Shown here one piece after another: positions 16,955 to 28,561 of a stretch of DNA of 64,000 nt. A program made the position numbers and the translations under genes. The stretch is from Nocardioides marmotae (GTDB lineage Bacteria; Actinomycetota; Actinomycetes; Propionibacteriales; Nocardioidaceae): contig NZ_CP053660.1 of assembly GCF_013177455.1 (NCBI RefSeq), positions 2,232,001-2,296,000 of the forward strand, read 5' to 3'. A model generated the notes under the pieces. The model searched no databases, was not told the DNA's origin, and saw only the letters and a program-made list of their open reading frames with translations. The first letter of the stretch is position 1; every line of letters begins with the position of its first letter.

Positions 16955-18010
16955 ATGCCGGCGGTGACCCCCTTCCTGTGCGTCGACCTCGACCGGCTGC
17001 GGCGCAACGTGCGGGTGGCCGCCGAGTTCGCCGCGGCCCGCCAGGTCGCGCTGCGCCCACACGTCAAGACCCACAAGAGCCCCGAGATCGCCCGGCTCCA
17101 GCTCGCCCACGGCGCGAGCGGCGTCACCGTCGCGACCATCGGGGAGGCCGAGCTGTTCGCCCGGCACGGCTGCGAGGACGTCTTCATCGCCTCCCCGCTC
17201 TGGCTCGATGAGCGCGCGGCTGCGCGGGTCCGCGAGCTCGCCGAGAAGGCGACGGTGGCCTTCGCCGTCGACTCCGCCGCGGGTGCCGCCAACGCCGGGC
17301 GCCTGCTCGGCCGGACCCCCGTCGAGGTGCTGGTCGAGGTCGACAGCGGCCAGCACCGCACCGGCGTGCGGCCCGAGGAGGCCAGCGAGGTCGCCACCAC
17401 CGCGGTCCGCGCGGGGCTCGAGGTGCGCGGGGTGTTCACCTTCCCCGGCCACTCCTACGCCCCCGGTGCGGTGGAGCAGGCGGCCCGCGACGAGGCCGCC
17501 GCGCTGGCCGCGGCACGCGCCTCGCTGGAGGCCGCCGGCGTCGAGGTGCGCGTGGTCAGCGGCGGGTCGACCCCGACGTTCCAGCACACCGACACCTCGG
17601 TGGTCACCGAGCTGCGCCCGGGCGTCTACGTCTTCAACGACGCCCAGCAGTGGGAGCTCGGCACGGTCCCCCCGGACCGGGTCGCCCTGTGCTGCCGGAC
17701 CACCGTGGTCAGCCACAGCGGCGGTCGCGCCGTGCTGGACGCCGGGAGCAAGCTGCTCGGCGCCGACCGGGCTCCCTGGGCCACCGGGCACGGCCGGCTG
17801 CCGGCGTACCCCGACGCCCGCGTCGTCCTGGTCGCGGAGAACCGTGCCGTCGTCGACCTGGGCGGTGCCCCGCTCCCCCGCCTCGGCTCGCAGGTCGACG
17901 TCGTGCCGAACCACGTGTGCACCTCCGTCAACCTCGTCGACGACCTGTGGGTCGAGGAGGCCGGCGGGCTGCGGCCGTGGCCGGTGGCCGCCCGCGGCCT
18001 CAACTGCTGA
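16955..18010 (+). CDS. PLP-dependent DSD1-type amino acid enzyme
   Basis: A 351-residue fold-type III PLP enzyme. Lys in RPHVKTHKSPEIARLQL should carry the cofactor, and PNHVCTSVNLVD is the metal-binding segment found in D-serine dehydratase (DSD1) and D-threonine aldolase. VVSGGSTPTF is the phosphate-binding loop. The likely activity is on D-amino acids (dehydratase or aldolase), not racemisation. It follows the reductase by 1 bp and probably belongs to the same transcript. Confidence 0.8.
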   Translation: MPAVTPFLCVDLDRLRRNVRVAAEFAAARQVALRPHVKTHKSPEIARLQLAHGASGVTVATIGEAELFARHGCEDVFIASPLWLDERAAARVRELAEKATVAFAVDSAAGAANAGRLLGRTPVEVLVEVDSGQHRTGVRPEEASEVATTAVRAGLEVRGVFTFPGHSYAPGAVEQAARDEAAALAAARASLEAAGVEVRVVSGGSTPTFQHTDTSVVTELRPGVYVFNDAQQWELGTVPPDRVALCCRTTVVSHSGGRAVLDAGSKLLGADRAPWATGHGRLPAYPDARVVLVAENRAVVDLGGAPLPRLGSQVDVVPNHVCTSVNLVDDLWVEEAGGLRPWPVAARGLNC

Positions 18011-18035
18011 GGTGGTGGCGCCTACCATCGAGCCC

Positions 18036-18761
18036 ATGCTCAAGCGCCCGCTCGCCGCCCTGGCCACCCTGGCCGCCGTCTCCCTCCTCGCCTCGTGCGG
18101 CGACGACGAGAGCTCGCCCGACGCGGGCGACAGCCCCGCCGCGTCCGCCTCGTCGGGCTCGGAGAAGGCGACGCCGTCGGCGGAGGGGGCGAGCGGCCCG
18201 ACCTGCGTCTACCCCCAGGACGGCCAGCCCGCTGCCAAGGACGTCGAGCTGCCGCCCAACCCGGCGGCTGTCAAGGGCACCATCGAGGGCAGCATGGCCA
18301 CCACCATCGGCGACATCGGCATCTCGCTGGACGCCAAGGCCTCGCCGTGCACCGTCAACAGCTTCGTCTCCCTCGCCGAGCAGGGCTACTTCGACGACAC
18401 CACCTGCCACCGGCTGACCACCGCCGACACCGGCATCGAGGTGCTCCAGTGCGGCGACCCGACCGGCACCGGCACGGGCGGACCCGGCTACACCATCGAG
18501 GACGAGGTCACCCCGGACACGACGTACCCCGCCGGCACCCTGGCGATGGCCAAGACGCCGGCGCCCGACTCGGGCGGCTCGCAGTTCTTCATCGTGTACG
18601 GCGACACGCCGCTCCCGCCGGAGTACACCGTCTTCGGCAGCATCGACGAGGCCGGCCTGAAGGCCGTGCAGGAGGCCGCCGCCGAGGGCACCACCGACGG
18701 CGGACCCGACGGCCAGCCGAAGGTCGCCGTCGACATCGAGTCGGTCACGATCGACGACTGA
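18036..18761 (+). CDS. Cyclophilin-type peptidyl-prolyl isomerase lipoprotein
   Basis: A 241-residue lipoprotein: short signal with lipobox LLASC, a Ser/Ala linker, then a cyclophilin domain. The catalytic Arg is in TCHRLTT, SQFFIVYGD matches the core strand and AGTLAMAKTPAPDSGGSQFF is typical. It should assist folding of exported proteins at the membrane surface. ATG at 18036 starts the signal. Its 3' end overlaps the convergent membrane-protein gene by 17 bp. Confidence 0.85.
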   Translation: MLKRPLAALATLAAVSLLASCGDDESSPDAGDSPAASASSGSEKATPSAEGASGPTCVYPQDGQPAAKDVELPPNPAAVKGTIEGSMATTIGDIGISLDAKASPCTVNSFVSLAEQGYFDDTTCHRLTTADTGIEVLQCGDPTGTGTGGPGYTIEDEVTPDTTYPAGTLAMAKTPAPDSGGSQFFIVYGDTPLPPEYTVFGSIDEAGLKAVQEAAAEGTTDGGPDGQPKVAVDIESVTIDD

Positions 18762-19218
18762 CCCAGGGCGCTGCCCGCCCGGACGTACGCCGGCGGCGCC
18801 GCGCGGCCAGCTCGAGGACGATCGTGCCGGCCACGGCGATCACGAGCAGCCCGCCGAGCCAGAGCGCCGTCCGGGCCGGGCCGCCCCCGGGCCAGGTCCG
18901 GTCGAGCACGGCGCCGGTGAGCCCCGGGCCCAGGCCGCCCAGCGACACCGCCCAGAACACCGGGTGGACGACCAGCCACGGCTCCCGGGCGCCCGCGGTC
19001 CGGCGGCGAGTCGCGCCCCACAGCAGACCGGTCCCGCAGGCCGCGACGGCGACCACCGCGACCGACCAGAGGGCCCAGGCGCCCGCGGTGCGGTCCGGCA
19101 GGTCGCCGAACATCGCGTCGACGACCACCGGCCAGGCGCAGGCGGCCGCGACGAGCGGGAAGAACCACGCCCACCACCGCACCGGCTGCTCCGGCCCCGG
19201 GCCCCGGCGCGCGGTCAC
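18745..19218 (-). CDS. Integral membrane protein of unknown function
   Basis: A 157-residue protein with four hydrophobic segments (WWAWFFPLVAAACAWPVVV; LWSVAVVAVAACGTGLLW; a VFWAVSLGGLGPGLTGAVL segment; LWLGGLLVIAVAGTIVLEL) and a basic C-terminus. GTG 19218 overlaps the stop of the upstream SDR gene, so they are translationally coupled. No family recognised. Confidence 0.65.
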   Translation of the reverse strand: MTARRGPGPEQPVRWWAWFFPLVAAACAWPVVVDAMFGDLPDRTAGAWALWSVAVVAVAACGTGLLWGATRRRTAGAREPWLVVHPVFWAVSLGGLGPGLTGAVLDRTWPGGGPARTALWLGGLLVIAVAGTIVLELAARRRRRTSGRAAPWVSRRS

Positions 19219-20117
19219 AGCGGGAACCGCACGCCGGTGAGCTGCTCGGAGCACTCCCAGAGCCGGCGGGCCAGCTCGGGGTCCAGGGCCGCGGGCGCAC
19301 GCCGCGCGGTGGTCGGCCAGCCCTGCATCTCGCCGGGTCCGTGCGGCCCGACGTAGGTGTTGCCCGGCACGTCCATCGTGGCGGCGTACAGCGTGGGCAG
19401 CGCGCCCTGCCAGGGCGCCATGCCGGCGAGCCGGTGGCCCCAGGAGCCCACCCAGGCGAAGACGGCGTTGCCGGAGCTCGCGGTGATCGCGGTGGCCGTC
19501 GAGCCGGGGTGTGCGCCGGTGGCCCGGAGGGTGGAGCCGGCGGCGGTGAGCCGCCGCTGGAGCTCGGCGAGGAAGAGCAGGTTCGCCAGCTTCGAGGCGG
19601 CGTACGCCGCGTAGGGGCGGTAAGCGCGCCGCTCCCAGCCGAGGTCGTCGAGGTCGAGCTCGCCGTGCAGGTGGGCGCGGGAGCCGGTGACGACGACCCG
19701 GTCGGTGAGCCGCGGGAGCAGCAGGTTGGTCAGCGCGAAGTGGCCGAGGTGGTTGGTCGCCAGCGTCGTCTCGAACCCGTCGGCGGTGCGGCTGAACGGC
19801 ACGCCCAGGACCCCGGCGTTGTTGACCAGCACATCGACCCGGTCCAGGCCGTCGGCGAAGGCACGCACCGAGGTCAGGTCGGCGACGTCGAGCACGCGCA
19901 CCTCGACACGGCCGGGCAGGTCGGCGGCGACCCGCTCCCCCTTGGCCCGGTCGCGGACGGCGAGCACGACCTCGGCGCCGGCGCCGGCGAGCGCGCGGGA
20001 GGCCTCCAGCCCGATGCCGCTGCTGGCGCCGGTGACCACGAACCGGCGGCCGTGCTGGGGCGGGACGTCGCGCCACCGGGGCACGGAGGACCGGCGGAGG
20101 ACGGGCAGCTTCGGCAC
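19215..20117 (-). CDS. Short-chain dehydrogenase, retinol-dehydrogenase-like
   Basis: About 300 residues. TGASSGIG (29-36), NNAG (99-102), Ser146, Tyr172 and Lys176 are present. The segment NHLGHFALTNLLLP is typical of the RDH/WW-oxidoreductase-like SDR group. GTG 20117 is the most likely start because the SDR strand begins shortly after, though it has no good ribosome binding site. It is followed by an overlapping membrane-protein gene. Confidence 0.8.
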   Translation of the reverse strand: MPKLPVLRRSSVPRWRDVPPQHGRRFVVTGASSGIGLEASRALAGAGAEVVLAVRDRAKGERVAADLPGRVEVRVLDVADLTSVRAFADGLDRVDVLVNNAGVLGVPFSRTADGFETTLATNHLGHFALTNLLLPRLTDRVVVTGSRAHLHGELDLDDLGWERRAYRPYAAYAASKLANLLFLAELQRRLTAAGSTLRATGAHPGSTATAITASSGNAVFAWVGSWGHRLAGMAPWQGALPTLYAATMDVPGNTYVGPHGPGEMQGWPTTARRAPAALDPELARRLWECSEQLTGVRFPL

Positions 20118-20224
20118 GGGCGGCAGCCTGCCACGACACGCCGGCCTGCGCCTCGACTTGTGCCACCGCGGCGTCTCGGGAACGGTGGGTCGGGACCTGC
20201 ACACGATCTGGAGGAGGCGAGCCG

Positions 20225-20509
20225 ATGCTCACCCTCACCGAGAACGCCAGCACCATCGTGAAGGACATCTCCACCCAGCCCGGGCTGCCGGACACGGCCG
20301 GCCTGCGCATCACCTCCGAGAGCGCGAGCGAGCCGACCTTCGCGGTCGCGCCCGCCGAGGCGGCCGAGCCCGGGGACCAGGTGGTCCAGCAGTCGGGGGC
20401 CACGATCTACCTCGACGAGGCCGCGGCGCTGATGCTCGACGACAAGGTCCTCGACGCCGCCGTCGACCCCAGCGGGAAGGTGGAGTTCGCGCTCGGCATC
20501 CAGCCCTGA
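20225..20509 (+). CDS. HesB/IscA-fold protein without cysteines
   Basis: A 94-residue protein that follows the A-type Fe-S carrier fold (MLTLTENASTIVKDISTQPG, then GLRIT, then ATIYLDEAAALMLDDKVLDA). The three conserved cysteines of IscA/ErpA are all missing, and the protein has none. It therefore cannot hold a cluster in the usual way. GAGGAGG precedes the ATG and a strong terminator follows. Related cysteine-less homologues seem common in Nocardioides-type genomes, but their role is unknown. Confidence 0.75.
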   Translation: MLTLTENASTIVKDISTQPGLPDTAGLRITSESASEPTFAVAPAEAAEPGDQVVQQSGATIYLDEAAALMLDDKVLDAAVDPSGKVEFALGIQP

Positions 20510-20526
20510 GCGCCTCCGGCTCCACT

Positions 20527-20563
20527 CGAAGGGCCCCGACCGCCACGCGGTCGGGGCCCTTCG
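20527..20563 (+). terminator. Strong hairpin after the HesB-like gene
   Basis: CGAAGGGCCCCGACCGC pairs perfectly with GCGGTCGGGGCCCTTCG around a CAC loop, a 17-bp stem 17 bp past the stop codon. Confidence 0.85.
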
Positions 20564-20600
20564 GCGTCCCGGGCGCCCAGCCGGTTGGCAGGATCGGCCC

Positions 20601-21599
20601 ATGCCCACGACGACCCGAGAGATCCACCTCGCCTCCCGACCCACCGGCTGGCCGGTGCCCGAGAACTTCCGCACCGTGACCACCGAGCTCCCCGACCCCG
20701 GCCCGGGCGAGGTGCTCGTCCGCAACACCGTCCTCTCGGTCGACCCCTACATGCGCGGCCGGATGAACGGCACGAAGTCCTACGTCCCGCCCTTCGCGCT
20801 CGACGCCCCGCTCGAGGGCGGAGCGGTCGGCGAGGTGGTCGCCTCCGGCGACGAGCGCCTCTCCCCCGGCGACACCGTGCTCCACCAGGCCGGCTGGCGC
20901 GAGCACGCCCTGCTCCCGGCCGGCCAGGTCCGCAAGGTCGACGTCTCCCGGGCGCCGGCCAGCGCCTACCTCGGCGTGCTCGGCATGCCCGGCCTGACGG
21001 CGTACGTCGGGCTCACCCGCATCGCGCCGGTCCAGGAGGGCGACACGGTCTTCGTCTCCGGCGCCGCCGGCGCGGTCGGCTCGATCGCCGGCCAGGTGGC
21101 GCGCGAGCTCGGCGCCGCGAAGGTGATCGGCTCGGCGGGCTCGCCGGAGAAGGTGCGCTGGCTGACCGAGGAGCTCGGCTTCGACGCGGCGTTCAACTAC
21201 CGCGAGGGCCCGGTCGCGGCGCAGCTGAAGGAGCACGGCCCGGTCGACGTCTACTTCGACAACGTGGGCGGCGAGCACCTCGAGGCCGCCATCCAACGGA
21301 TGGCCGACTTCGGGCGGATCGCCGCGTGCGGTGCGATCGCCTCCTACAACGACACCGAGCCGACGCCCGGGCCGCGCAACATGTTCATGGTCGTGCAGAA
21401 GCGGATCACCCTGCGCGGCTTCATCGTCACCGACCACGGCGACGCCGCCAAGGAGTTCTACAGCCGCGCCGGCGCCTGGCTCGCCGAGGGCCGGCTGAAG
21501 CACCGCGAGACCTTCACCGAGGGCCTCGACAGCACCGTCGAGGCGTTCCTCGGCCTCCACCAGGGCGCGAACACCGGCAAGATGCTCGTCCGCCTCTGA
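20601..21599 (+). CDS. Zinc-independent NADP-dependent oxidoreductase (MDR family)
   Basis: A 332-residue medium-chain reductase like leukotriene B4 dehydrogenase or curcumin reductase CurA/YncB. VDPYMRGRMN is the family signature near residue 50, and VFVSGAAGAVGSIAGQVAR is the nucleotide-binding loop, followed by FDNVGGEHLEAAI. No zinc-ligand cysteines are seen. It probably reduces the double bond of enones or alkenals with NADPH. Alone on its strand after a terminator. Confidence 0.85.
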   Translation: MPTTTREIHLASRPTGWPVPENFRTVTTELPDPGPGEVLVRNTVLSVDPYMRGRMNGTKSYVPPFALDAPLEGGAVGEVVASGDERLSPGDTVLHQAGWREHALLPAGQVRKVDVSRAPASAYLGVLGMPGLTAYVGLTRIAPVQEGDTVFVSGAAGAVGSIAGQVARELGAAKVIGSAGSPEKVRWLTEELGFDAAFNYREGPVAAQLKEHGPVDVYFDNVGGEHLEAAIQRMADFGRIAACGAIASYNDTEPTPGPRNMFMVVQKRITLRGFIVTDHGDAAKEFYSRAGAWLAEGRLKHRETFTEGLDSTVEAFLGLHQGANTGKMLVRL

Positions 21600-21690
21600 C
21601 GTCGGGCGATGAGAACGGGCGGCCGATGAGAACGGGCGGGCCGGCGGGTCCACCCGGGCGAGGCCGTACCCGCCCATCGGAGGAGCCGCC

Positions 21691-22329
21691 ATGTCACGCG
21701 CCCGGGTCCACAACTTCTCGATCTCCCTCGACGGGTTCGGCACCGGCGACGGGCTGAGCCTGGAGGCGCCGTTCGGGCACGCCGCCCACCGGTTGCACAC
21801 CTGGATGACCGCCACCCGGTTCTGGGCGGACATGACCGGTGGGGACGGCGGGACGACCGGGGTGGACGGCTCGTTCGCCGAGCAGCACGGGCCGGGCATC
21901 GGCGCGGAGGTGATGGGCGCGGGCAAGTTCGGCCCGCCCGGCTGGCAGGACGACCCGGAGTGGCGCGGCTGGTGGGGCGACGACCCGCCGTTCCACACGC
22001 CGACGTACGTCCTGACCCACCGGCCACGCCCGTCGCTGGAGATGGCCGGCGGCACGACGTTCCACTTCCTCGACGCCCCGCCCGCCGAGGCGCTGGCGGT
22101 CGCGCAGGAGGCGGCCGGCGGGCAGGACGTCCGCATCGGCGGCGGGCCGACGATGGTGCGGGACTTCCTGGCCGCGGGACTGGTCGACCACCTGCACCTG
22201 GTCCAGGTGCCGATCCTGCTGGGGCGCGGCGTACGGCTGTGGGACGGTCTGGAGGGTCTCGAGGCGCAGTACGACGTCGAGGTCGTCGCCTCCCCCAGCG
22301 GCGTCACCCACCTGACGTTCACCCGCTGA
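21691..22329 (+). CDS. Dihydrofolate-reductase-fold protein (RibD C-terminal type)
   Basis: A 212-residue protein of the RibD C-terminal/DHFR-like family: N-terminal VHNFSISLDGFGTG, then GGGPTMVRDFLAAGLVDHLH and VPILLGRGVRLWDG, the standard pattern. It binds NADPH and reduces an unknown pterin- or flavin-like substrate. GGAGGAGC just upstream of the ATG supports the start. Confidence 0.85.
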   Translation: MSRARVHNFSISLDGFGTGDGLSLEAPFGHAAHRLHTWMTATRFWADMTGGDGGTTGVDGSFAEQHGPGIGAEVMGAGKFGPPGWQDDPEWRGWWGDDPPFHTPTYVLTHRPRPSLEMAGGTTFHFLDAPPAEALAVAQEAAGGQDVRIGGGPTMVRDFLAAGLVDHLHLVQVPILLGRGVRLWDGLEGLEAQYDVEVVASPSGVTHLTFTR

Positions 22330-22414
22330 GACGTCGCCGGCGGGGTGGGTCGTTCCGGGGACGCGGGCGGGCCCGGACGGGACAATGCGCGGGCCCCCTG
22401 ACCAGGAGAAACCA

Positions 22415-23959
22415 TTGCGCAAGCGCCCCACGACCGGCCTCCTCGCCGCCGGTCTCGCCCTGACCGTCACCGCCTCCCTCGGCGCCGCCCTCGCCTCGCC
22501 CGCGACCGCCGGCCCCGGGCCCGCGTCCCAGACGTCTGCCGCCGCAAAGGCCGGGACGGCCGCGAAGGCCGCCCTCGCCGAGGCCGAGGCTGCCGTGACC
22601 GGCACCGCCGGCGCGAGCGCCACCGAGGGGCGCAACCTGACCCTGGTCCTGCGCGACCTGCTCCTCGCCAAGGACACCCTGCGCGGCCAGGACCGCGCCG
22701 ATGCCGAGAGCCTGCTGCTGCGGCCGACGACGCCGCCGGACGACCCGAGCGACCCGCGCGACATCTACTACGGCGCGGACGCCGACCTCCGGACGCAGTG
22801 CACGGCCACCTTCTGCCTGCACTGGGTCGAGGAGGGCGAGCACGCCACCACGCCGGCGTTCGCCGCGACCGCCTTCGAGACGATCCGCCACGTCGCCGGG
22901 GTCTACGCCGCGGCCGGCTTCCGCGCCCCGCTGCCCGACGCGGGCCAGGAGGGCGACACCCGCACCGACTTCTACCTCGGCGACATCGACGCCTACGGCG
23001 CGCTCGGCTTCTGCCGCTCCGACGCCGACGGACCCGTCGTCGGCTCCGCCTGGTACGCCTACTGCGGCTTCGACAACGACTACGCGAGCTCGCCGTGGCT
23101 CGACCCGACCTCGCTGCTGCGGATCACGGTCGCCCACGAGTACTTCCACGCCGTCCAGTTCGCGTACGACGCCGAGGACGACGGCTGGCTGATGGAGTCG
23201 ACCGCGACCGCGATGGAGGACGAGCTCTACGACGCGGTCAACGACAACGCGAGCTTCCTCGGCTACGGCCAGCTGGGCGACCCCGCGGCGTCGGGCTACC
23301 CGCTCGCCGGCCCGGCGACGCCGCTGGACACCTTCGACTTCACCGCCTACGGCAACTGGATCTTCTGGCGCTACCTCACCGAGCAGCACCCCGACGAGAC
23401 CGCCGGCGTGCCGAACCTCGTCCGCGAGGTCTGGGAGGCGCTCGACACCACCCGCCGCCCGAACCCGACCTCCTCGCTCCAGGCGCTGGAGAAGGTGCTG
23501 CGGGCGCGCGGCACCTCCACGCCGCAGGAGTACGTCGCCTTCGCCGACGCCAACCAGCACCCCTGGGACGTCTACGAGGAGGCCGTCGAGCAGCGCTACC
23601 CGACCGCGCCCGACACGCTCGCCGCGGCCACCCTCGCCCGGAACGCCCCGCACGCGACTCGCACCGCCGTGCTGGACCACCTCACCAGCGCGACCGGCTC
23701 GGTCGTGCCGTTCGCCGGCAGCCGCAACCTCAAGGTCCGGGTCGACCTCGGTGACGCCACGGCCGGCCGCGCCGCGGTCACGGTGCACCGCGCCGGCGGC
23801 GCCACCACGACGACGTACGTCGCCACCAACAAGCAGGGCAAGGGCGACGTCACCGTGCCGTTCGCCGCCGGCACGGTCTCCCGCGTCGAGGTCACCCTCG
23901 CCAACGGCGGCGTCGCCGACGCCATGACCGCGGAGGTCCGCTACCAGGCCGTCGGCTGA
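22415..23959 (+). CDS. Secreted HExxH putative metalloprotease
   Basis: About 514 residues with a signal peptide (LRKRPTTGLLAAGLALTVTA) and a zincin motif HEYFHAVQFAYD near residue 243, followed by an acidic EDELYDAVND segment. The layout resembles the MXAN_6640-type putative metalloproteases. A TTG start at 22415 is preferred because AGGAGA is 5 nt upstream and the basic signal start follows, while the in-frame ATG at 22385 has none. A C-terminal beta domain (about 420-514) may be an Ig-like module. Confidence 0.75.
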   Translation: MRKRPTTGLLAAGLALTVTASLGAALASPATAGPGPASQTSAAAKAGTAAKAALAEAEAAVTGTAGASATEGRNLTLVLRDLLLAKDTLRGQDRADAESLLLRPTTPPDDPSDPRDIYYGADADLRTQCTATFCLHWVEEGEHATTPAFAATAFETIRHVAGVYAAAGFRAPLPDAGQEGDTRTDFYLGDIDAYGALGFCRSDADGPVVGSAWYAYCGFDNDYASSPWLDPTSLLRITVAHEYFHAVQFAYDAEDDGWLMESTATAMEDELYDAVNDNASFLGYGQLGDPAASGYPLAGPATPLDTFDFTAYGNWIFWRYLTEQHPDETAGVPNLVREVWEALDTTRRPNPTSSLQALEKVLRARGTSTPQEYVAFADANQHPWDVYEEAVEQRYPTAPDTLAAATLARNAPHATRTAVLDHLTSATGSVVPFAGSRNLKVRVDLGDATAGRAAVTVHRAGGATTTTYVATNKQGKGDVTVPFAAGTVSRVEVTLANGGVADAMTAEVRYQAVG

Positions 23960-23995
23960 GCCGTACGCCGCGCGGCTGGTGGGCCCGGCGCTCCA

Positions 23996-24065
23996 TGTAA
24001 CGCACTGTTCGCCGCTCTTGATGCACGTTGCAGCGTGCAGGAAGAGCGGCGAACGGTCCGTTACA
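23996..24065. repeat. Long imperfect hairpin, 24-nt arms
   Basis: Arms 23996-24019 and 24042-24065 pair at 22 of 24 positions, and the 22-nt centre contains a second stem (TGCACG/CGTGCA). It lies between convergent genes, 36 bp past the stop of the secreted protease. It is longer and less perfect than nearby terminators, so it may be a palindromic repeat element with or without terminator function. Confidence 0.85.
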
Positions 24066-24115
24066 AGCCAGCTCGGCCCCGCCCGGCGGACGCCGGGACC
24101 GACCACCCCGAGACA

Positions 24116-24155
24116 CACCGACGGGCCGGGAGCTGGTGCTCCCGGCCCGTCGGTG
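24116..24155 (-). terminator. Strong hairpin at the end of the S55 peptidase gene
   Basis: CACCGACGGGCCGGGAGC pairs perfectly with GCTCCCGGCCCGTCGGTG around a TGGT loop, an 18-bp stem between convergent genes. It can serve either strand but is closer to the minus-strand gene. Confidence 0.8.
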
Positions 24156-24195
24156 CCGTGCCGCTGCGCGTGGGTGACGCGCGTCGGTCAGGTCG

Positions 24196-25923
24196 TCACT
24201 TCACGACGACCCGGACCCGCTTGGAGCCGAAGACCACGCGGTCGGCGGGGCCGACGACCTTGGTCCGCTCGACGTTCTTGCGCTTCTTCGAGAGCGACAG
24301 GCTGAGCTCGACCTCGTCGTTGCGGATCATCGCGTCGACGACCTTCTTCGCCTTGGTGACGGAGTTGATGTTGCCGCCGCTGTACATCCAGCCGCCGCCG
24401 GTGAGCGAGAGCCGGCCCTTCATGCCCTTGGCCGAGGCCGGGACCTTCATCGACGCCGGGACGTAGCTCAGGCCCTCGGGCCCGGCGAGGACGGCACGCA
24501 GGACGAGCGTCTTGCCGGCCTTGGCACGGGCGACCTCGCCCTTGCCGAGGGGGACCCACCTCGAGCCGCGCTTCTGCTGGACGCCGCGGACCCGGTAGCT
24601 GGTGCTGTCGTCGCTGATGACCGACTCGCTGGTGACGCTGTCGAGGGTCACGCCGGTGATCCGGGTCAGCGCGTAGACCAGGTCGGACAGCTCGTAGCCG
24701 ACCTCGTAGGTGAGGTCGTAGTCCGAGGCGTAGCGGTCCTCGAAGCGCAGCTCGAAGGGCGAGCCGTCGGTGTCGGTGCCCGTGATCGACCAGGCCATCG
24801 TCTCCGAGCCGGGCATCATCGCGTCGAGGACGCGGTCGTGGTTGGCGACGATCTGGTAGAAGGTCGTGCTCGCCGCGGCGGTGTCGACGGTGTTCTTGGT
24901 CGTGCCGGTGCGGGTGCGGCCGTCGTACGTCGCGGTGTTGCTGATCGTGGTCGCGCGCGGCACGGCGCCGAGGAAGCCGGTGATCCCGGTGAGGTGGTCC
25001 TCGGAGATCGTGCCGGTCGGGGCGCCGAGGTTGGAGACCTTGAAGGCCGGGGAGACCGGGTCCTCCTGGATGTAGAGCACCGAGGCCGGGTGCAGGCTCA
25101 GCGTCGTCTCGCCCTCGAAGGACATCGGGTGGCCGAAGCCCACGATGCGGCCGTTGCAGACCGAGGTGACGGTGCCGACGCCGGCCTGGGTCACGTCGCC
25201 GTAGGACAGCGAGGCGGCCATGTTGCCGCCGGCCACGAGCGTCTCGGGCCCGGCAGCGGCGGCGGAGGTGCCGCCGGCGCTCGCCGTGGCGCCGCGGCGC
25301 AGGTAGGGCCGCTTCTCGGCGCCGTCGATGCGCTGCTGGCTGATCCCGGAGACGCCCACCGGCATCGGCAGCTGGCGCAGGCCCTGGGAGGCCTGGGCAC
25401 GGGTGACGTCGGTGGCGGCGGCGATCCGGGCAGCGAGACCCTTGCCGACCTTGACCCGGGCCGGCGGCTCGAACGGCTCGTCGAGGTAGTCGTCCATGTC
25501 CTCGAACGGCGTGATGCCGGCGACCGGCGAGGGGCCGTAGGAGAGGCCGTAGGCGATCGCGCCGATGAGGCGGCCGTCGGCGGCGTACACCGGCGAGCCC
25601 GACATGCCCTGCCAGATCCCGGCCTTCGCGACGGCGGGCATGTCGACCTCGACCATGATCATGTCGAGGTCCGGGCCGATGCCGTCCTCGTAGACCCCGA
25701 TGACCTCGCCGGCGAACGACTCGGGCGTGGTGCCCTTCGTGACCGTCAGCCCGGTGACCGCGTCACCCTCGGCGAGCTCGGAGACCGGGAACGGAGTGGC
25801 GCAGTCGCCTGCCGGCTCGGCCGAGGTGGCCGGACCGGCGCCGAGGGATGCTGTCCCGAGGAGCAGTCCCGTCGTGGCGGTGAGGGTGACCAGGGCCGTG
25901 CCCCGGCGTCGAGTGGTGGTCAT
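24196..25923 (-). CDS. Secreted SpoIVB-type S55 family peptidase
   Basis: A 575-residue exported protein. The signal peptide spans about residues 8-34. GMSGSPVY (Ser110) is the catalytic serine motif of family S55, known from the sporulation protease SpoIVB, and VCNGRIVGFGHPMSFEG matches the second conserved block with its histidine. A C-terminal region of about 150 residues is unassigned. ATG 25923 is preferred over GTG 25962 since GAAAGAAG precedes it. No sporulation genes are visible, so its role is probably cell-envelope processing. Confidence 0.8.
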   Translation of the reverse strand: MTTTRRRGTALVTLTATTGLLLGTASLGAGPATSAEPAGDCATPFPVSELAEGDAVTGLTVTKGTTPESFAGEVIGVYEDGIGPDLDMIMVEVDMPAVAKAGIWQGMSGSPVYAADGRLIGAIAYGLSYGPSPVAGITPFEDMDDYLDEPFEPPARVKVGKGLAARIAAATDVTRAQASQGLRQLPMPVGVSGISQQRIDGAEKRPYLRRGATASAGGTSAAAAGPETLVAGGNMAASLSYGDVTQAGVGTVTSVCNGRIVGFGHPMSFEGETTLSLHPASVLYIQEDPVSPAFKVSNLGAPTGTISEDHLTGITGFLGAVPRATTISNTATYDGRTRTGTTKNTVDTAAASTTFYQIVANHDRVLDAMMPGSETMAWSITGTDTDGSPFELRFEDRYASDYDLTYEVGYELSDLVYALTRITGVTLDSVTSESVISDDSTSYRVRGVQQKRGSRWVPLGKGEVARAKAGKTLVLRAVLAGPEGLSYVPASMKVPASAKGMKGRLSLTGGGWMYSGGNINSVTKAKKVVDAMIRNDEVELSLSLSKKRKNVERTKVVGPADRVVFGSKRVRVVVK

Positions 25924-26104
25924 GAGGGTCTTCTTTCGTCCCGGACGTCGGAGCGTGATCACGCTCGCTGCAACTTACGACGCGGCGCCGACACGTTTGG
26001 TTGCCTCGGCCGGGACACGCGGTGACTTTTCCGGTCACGACGGCCCGCCGCCGAACATGCCCGGCGAGCCCCGACGACTCCGCGGCCCTCCGTAGGGTGG
26101 CGGC

Positions 26105-28557
<2,453 letters not shown>

Positions 28558-28561
<4 letters not shown>

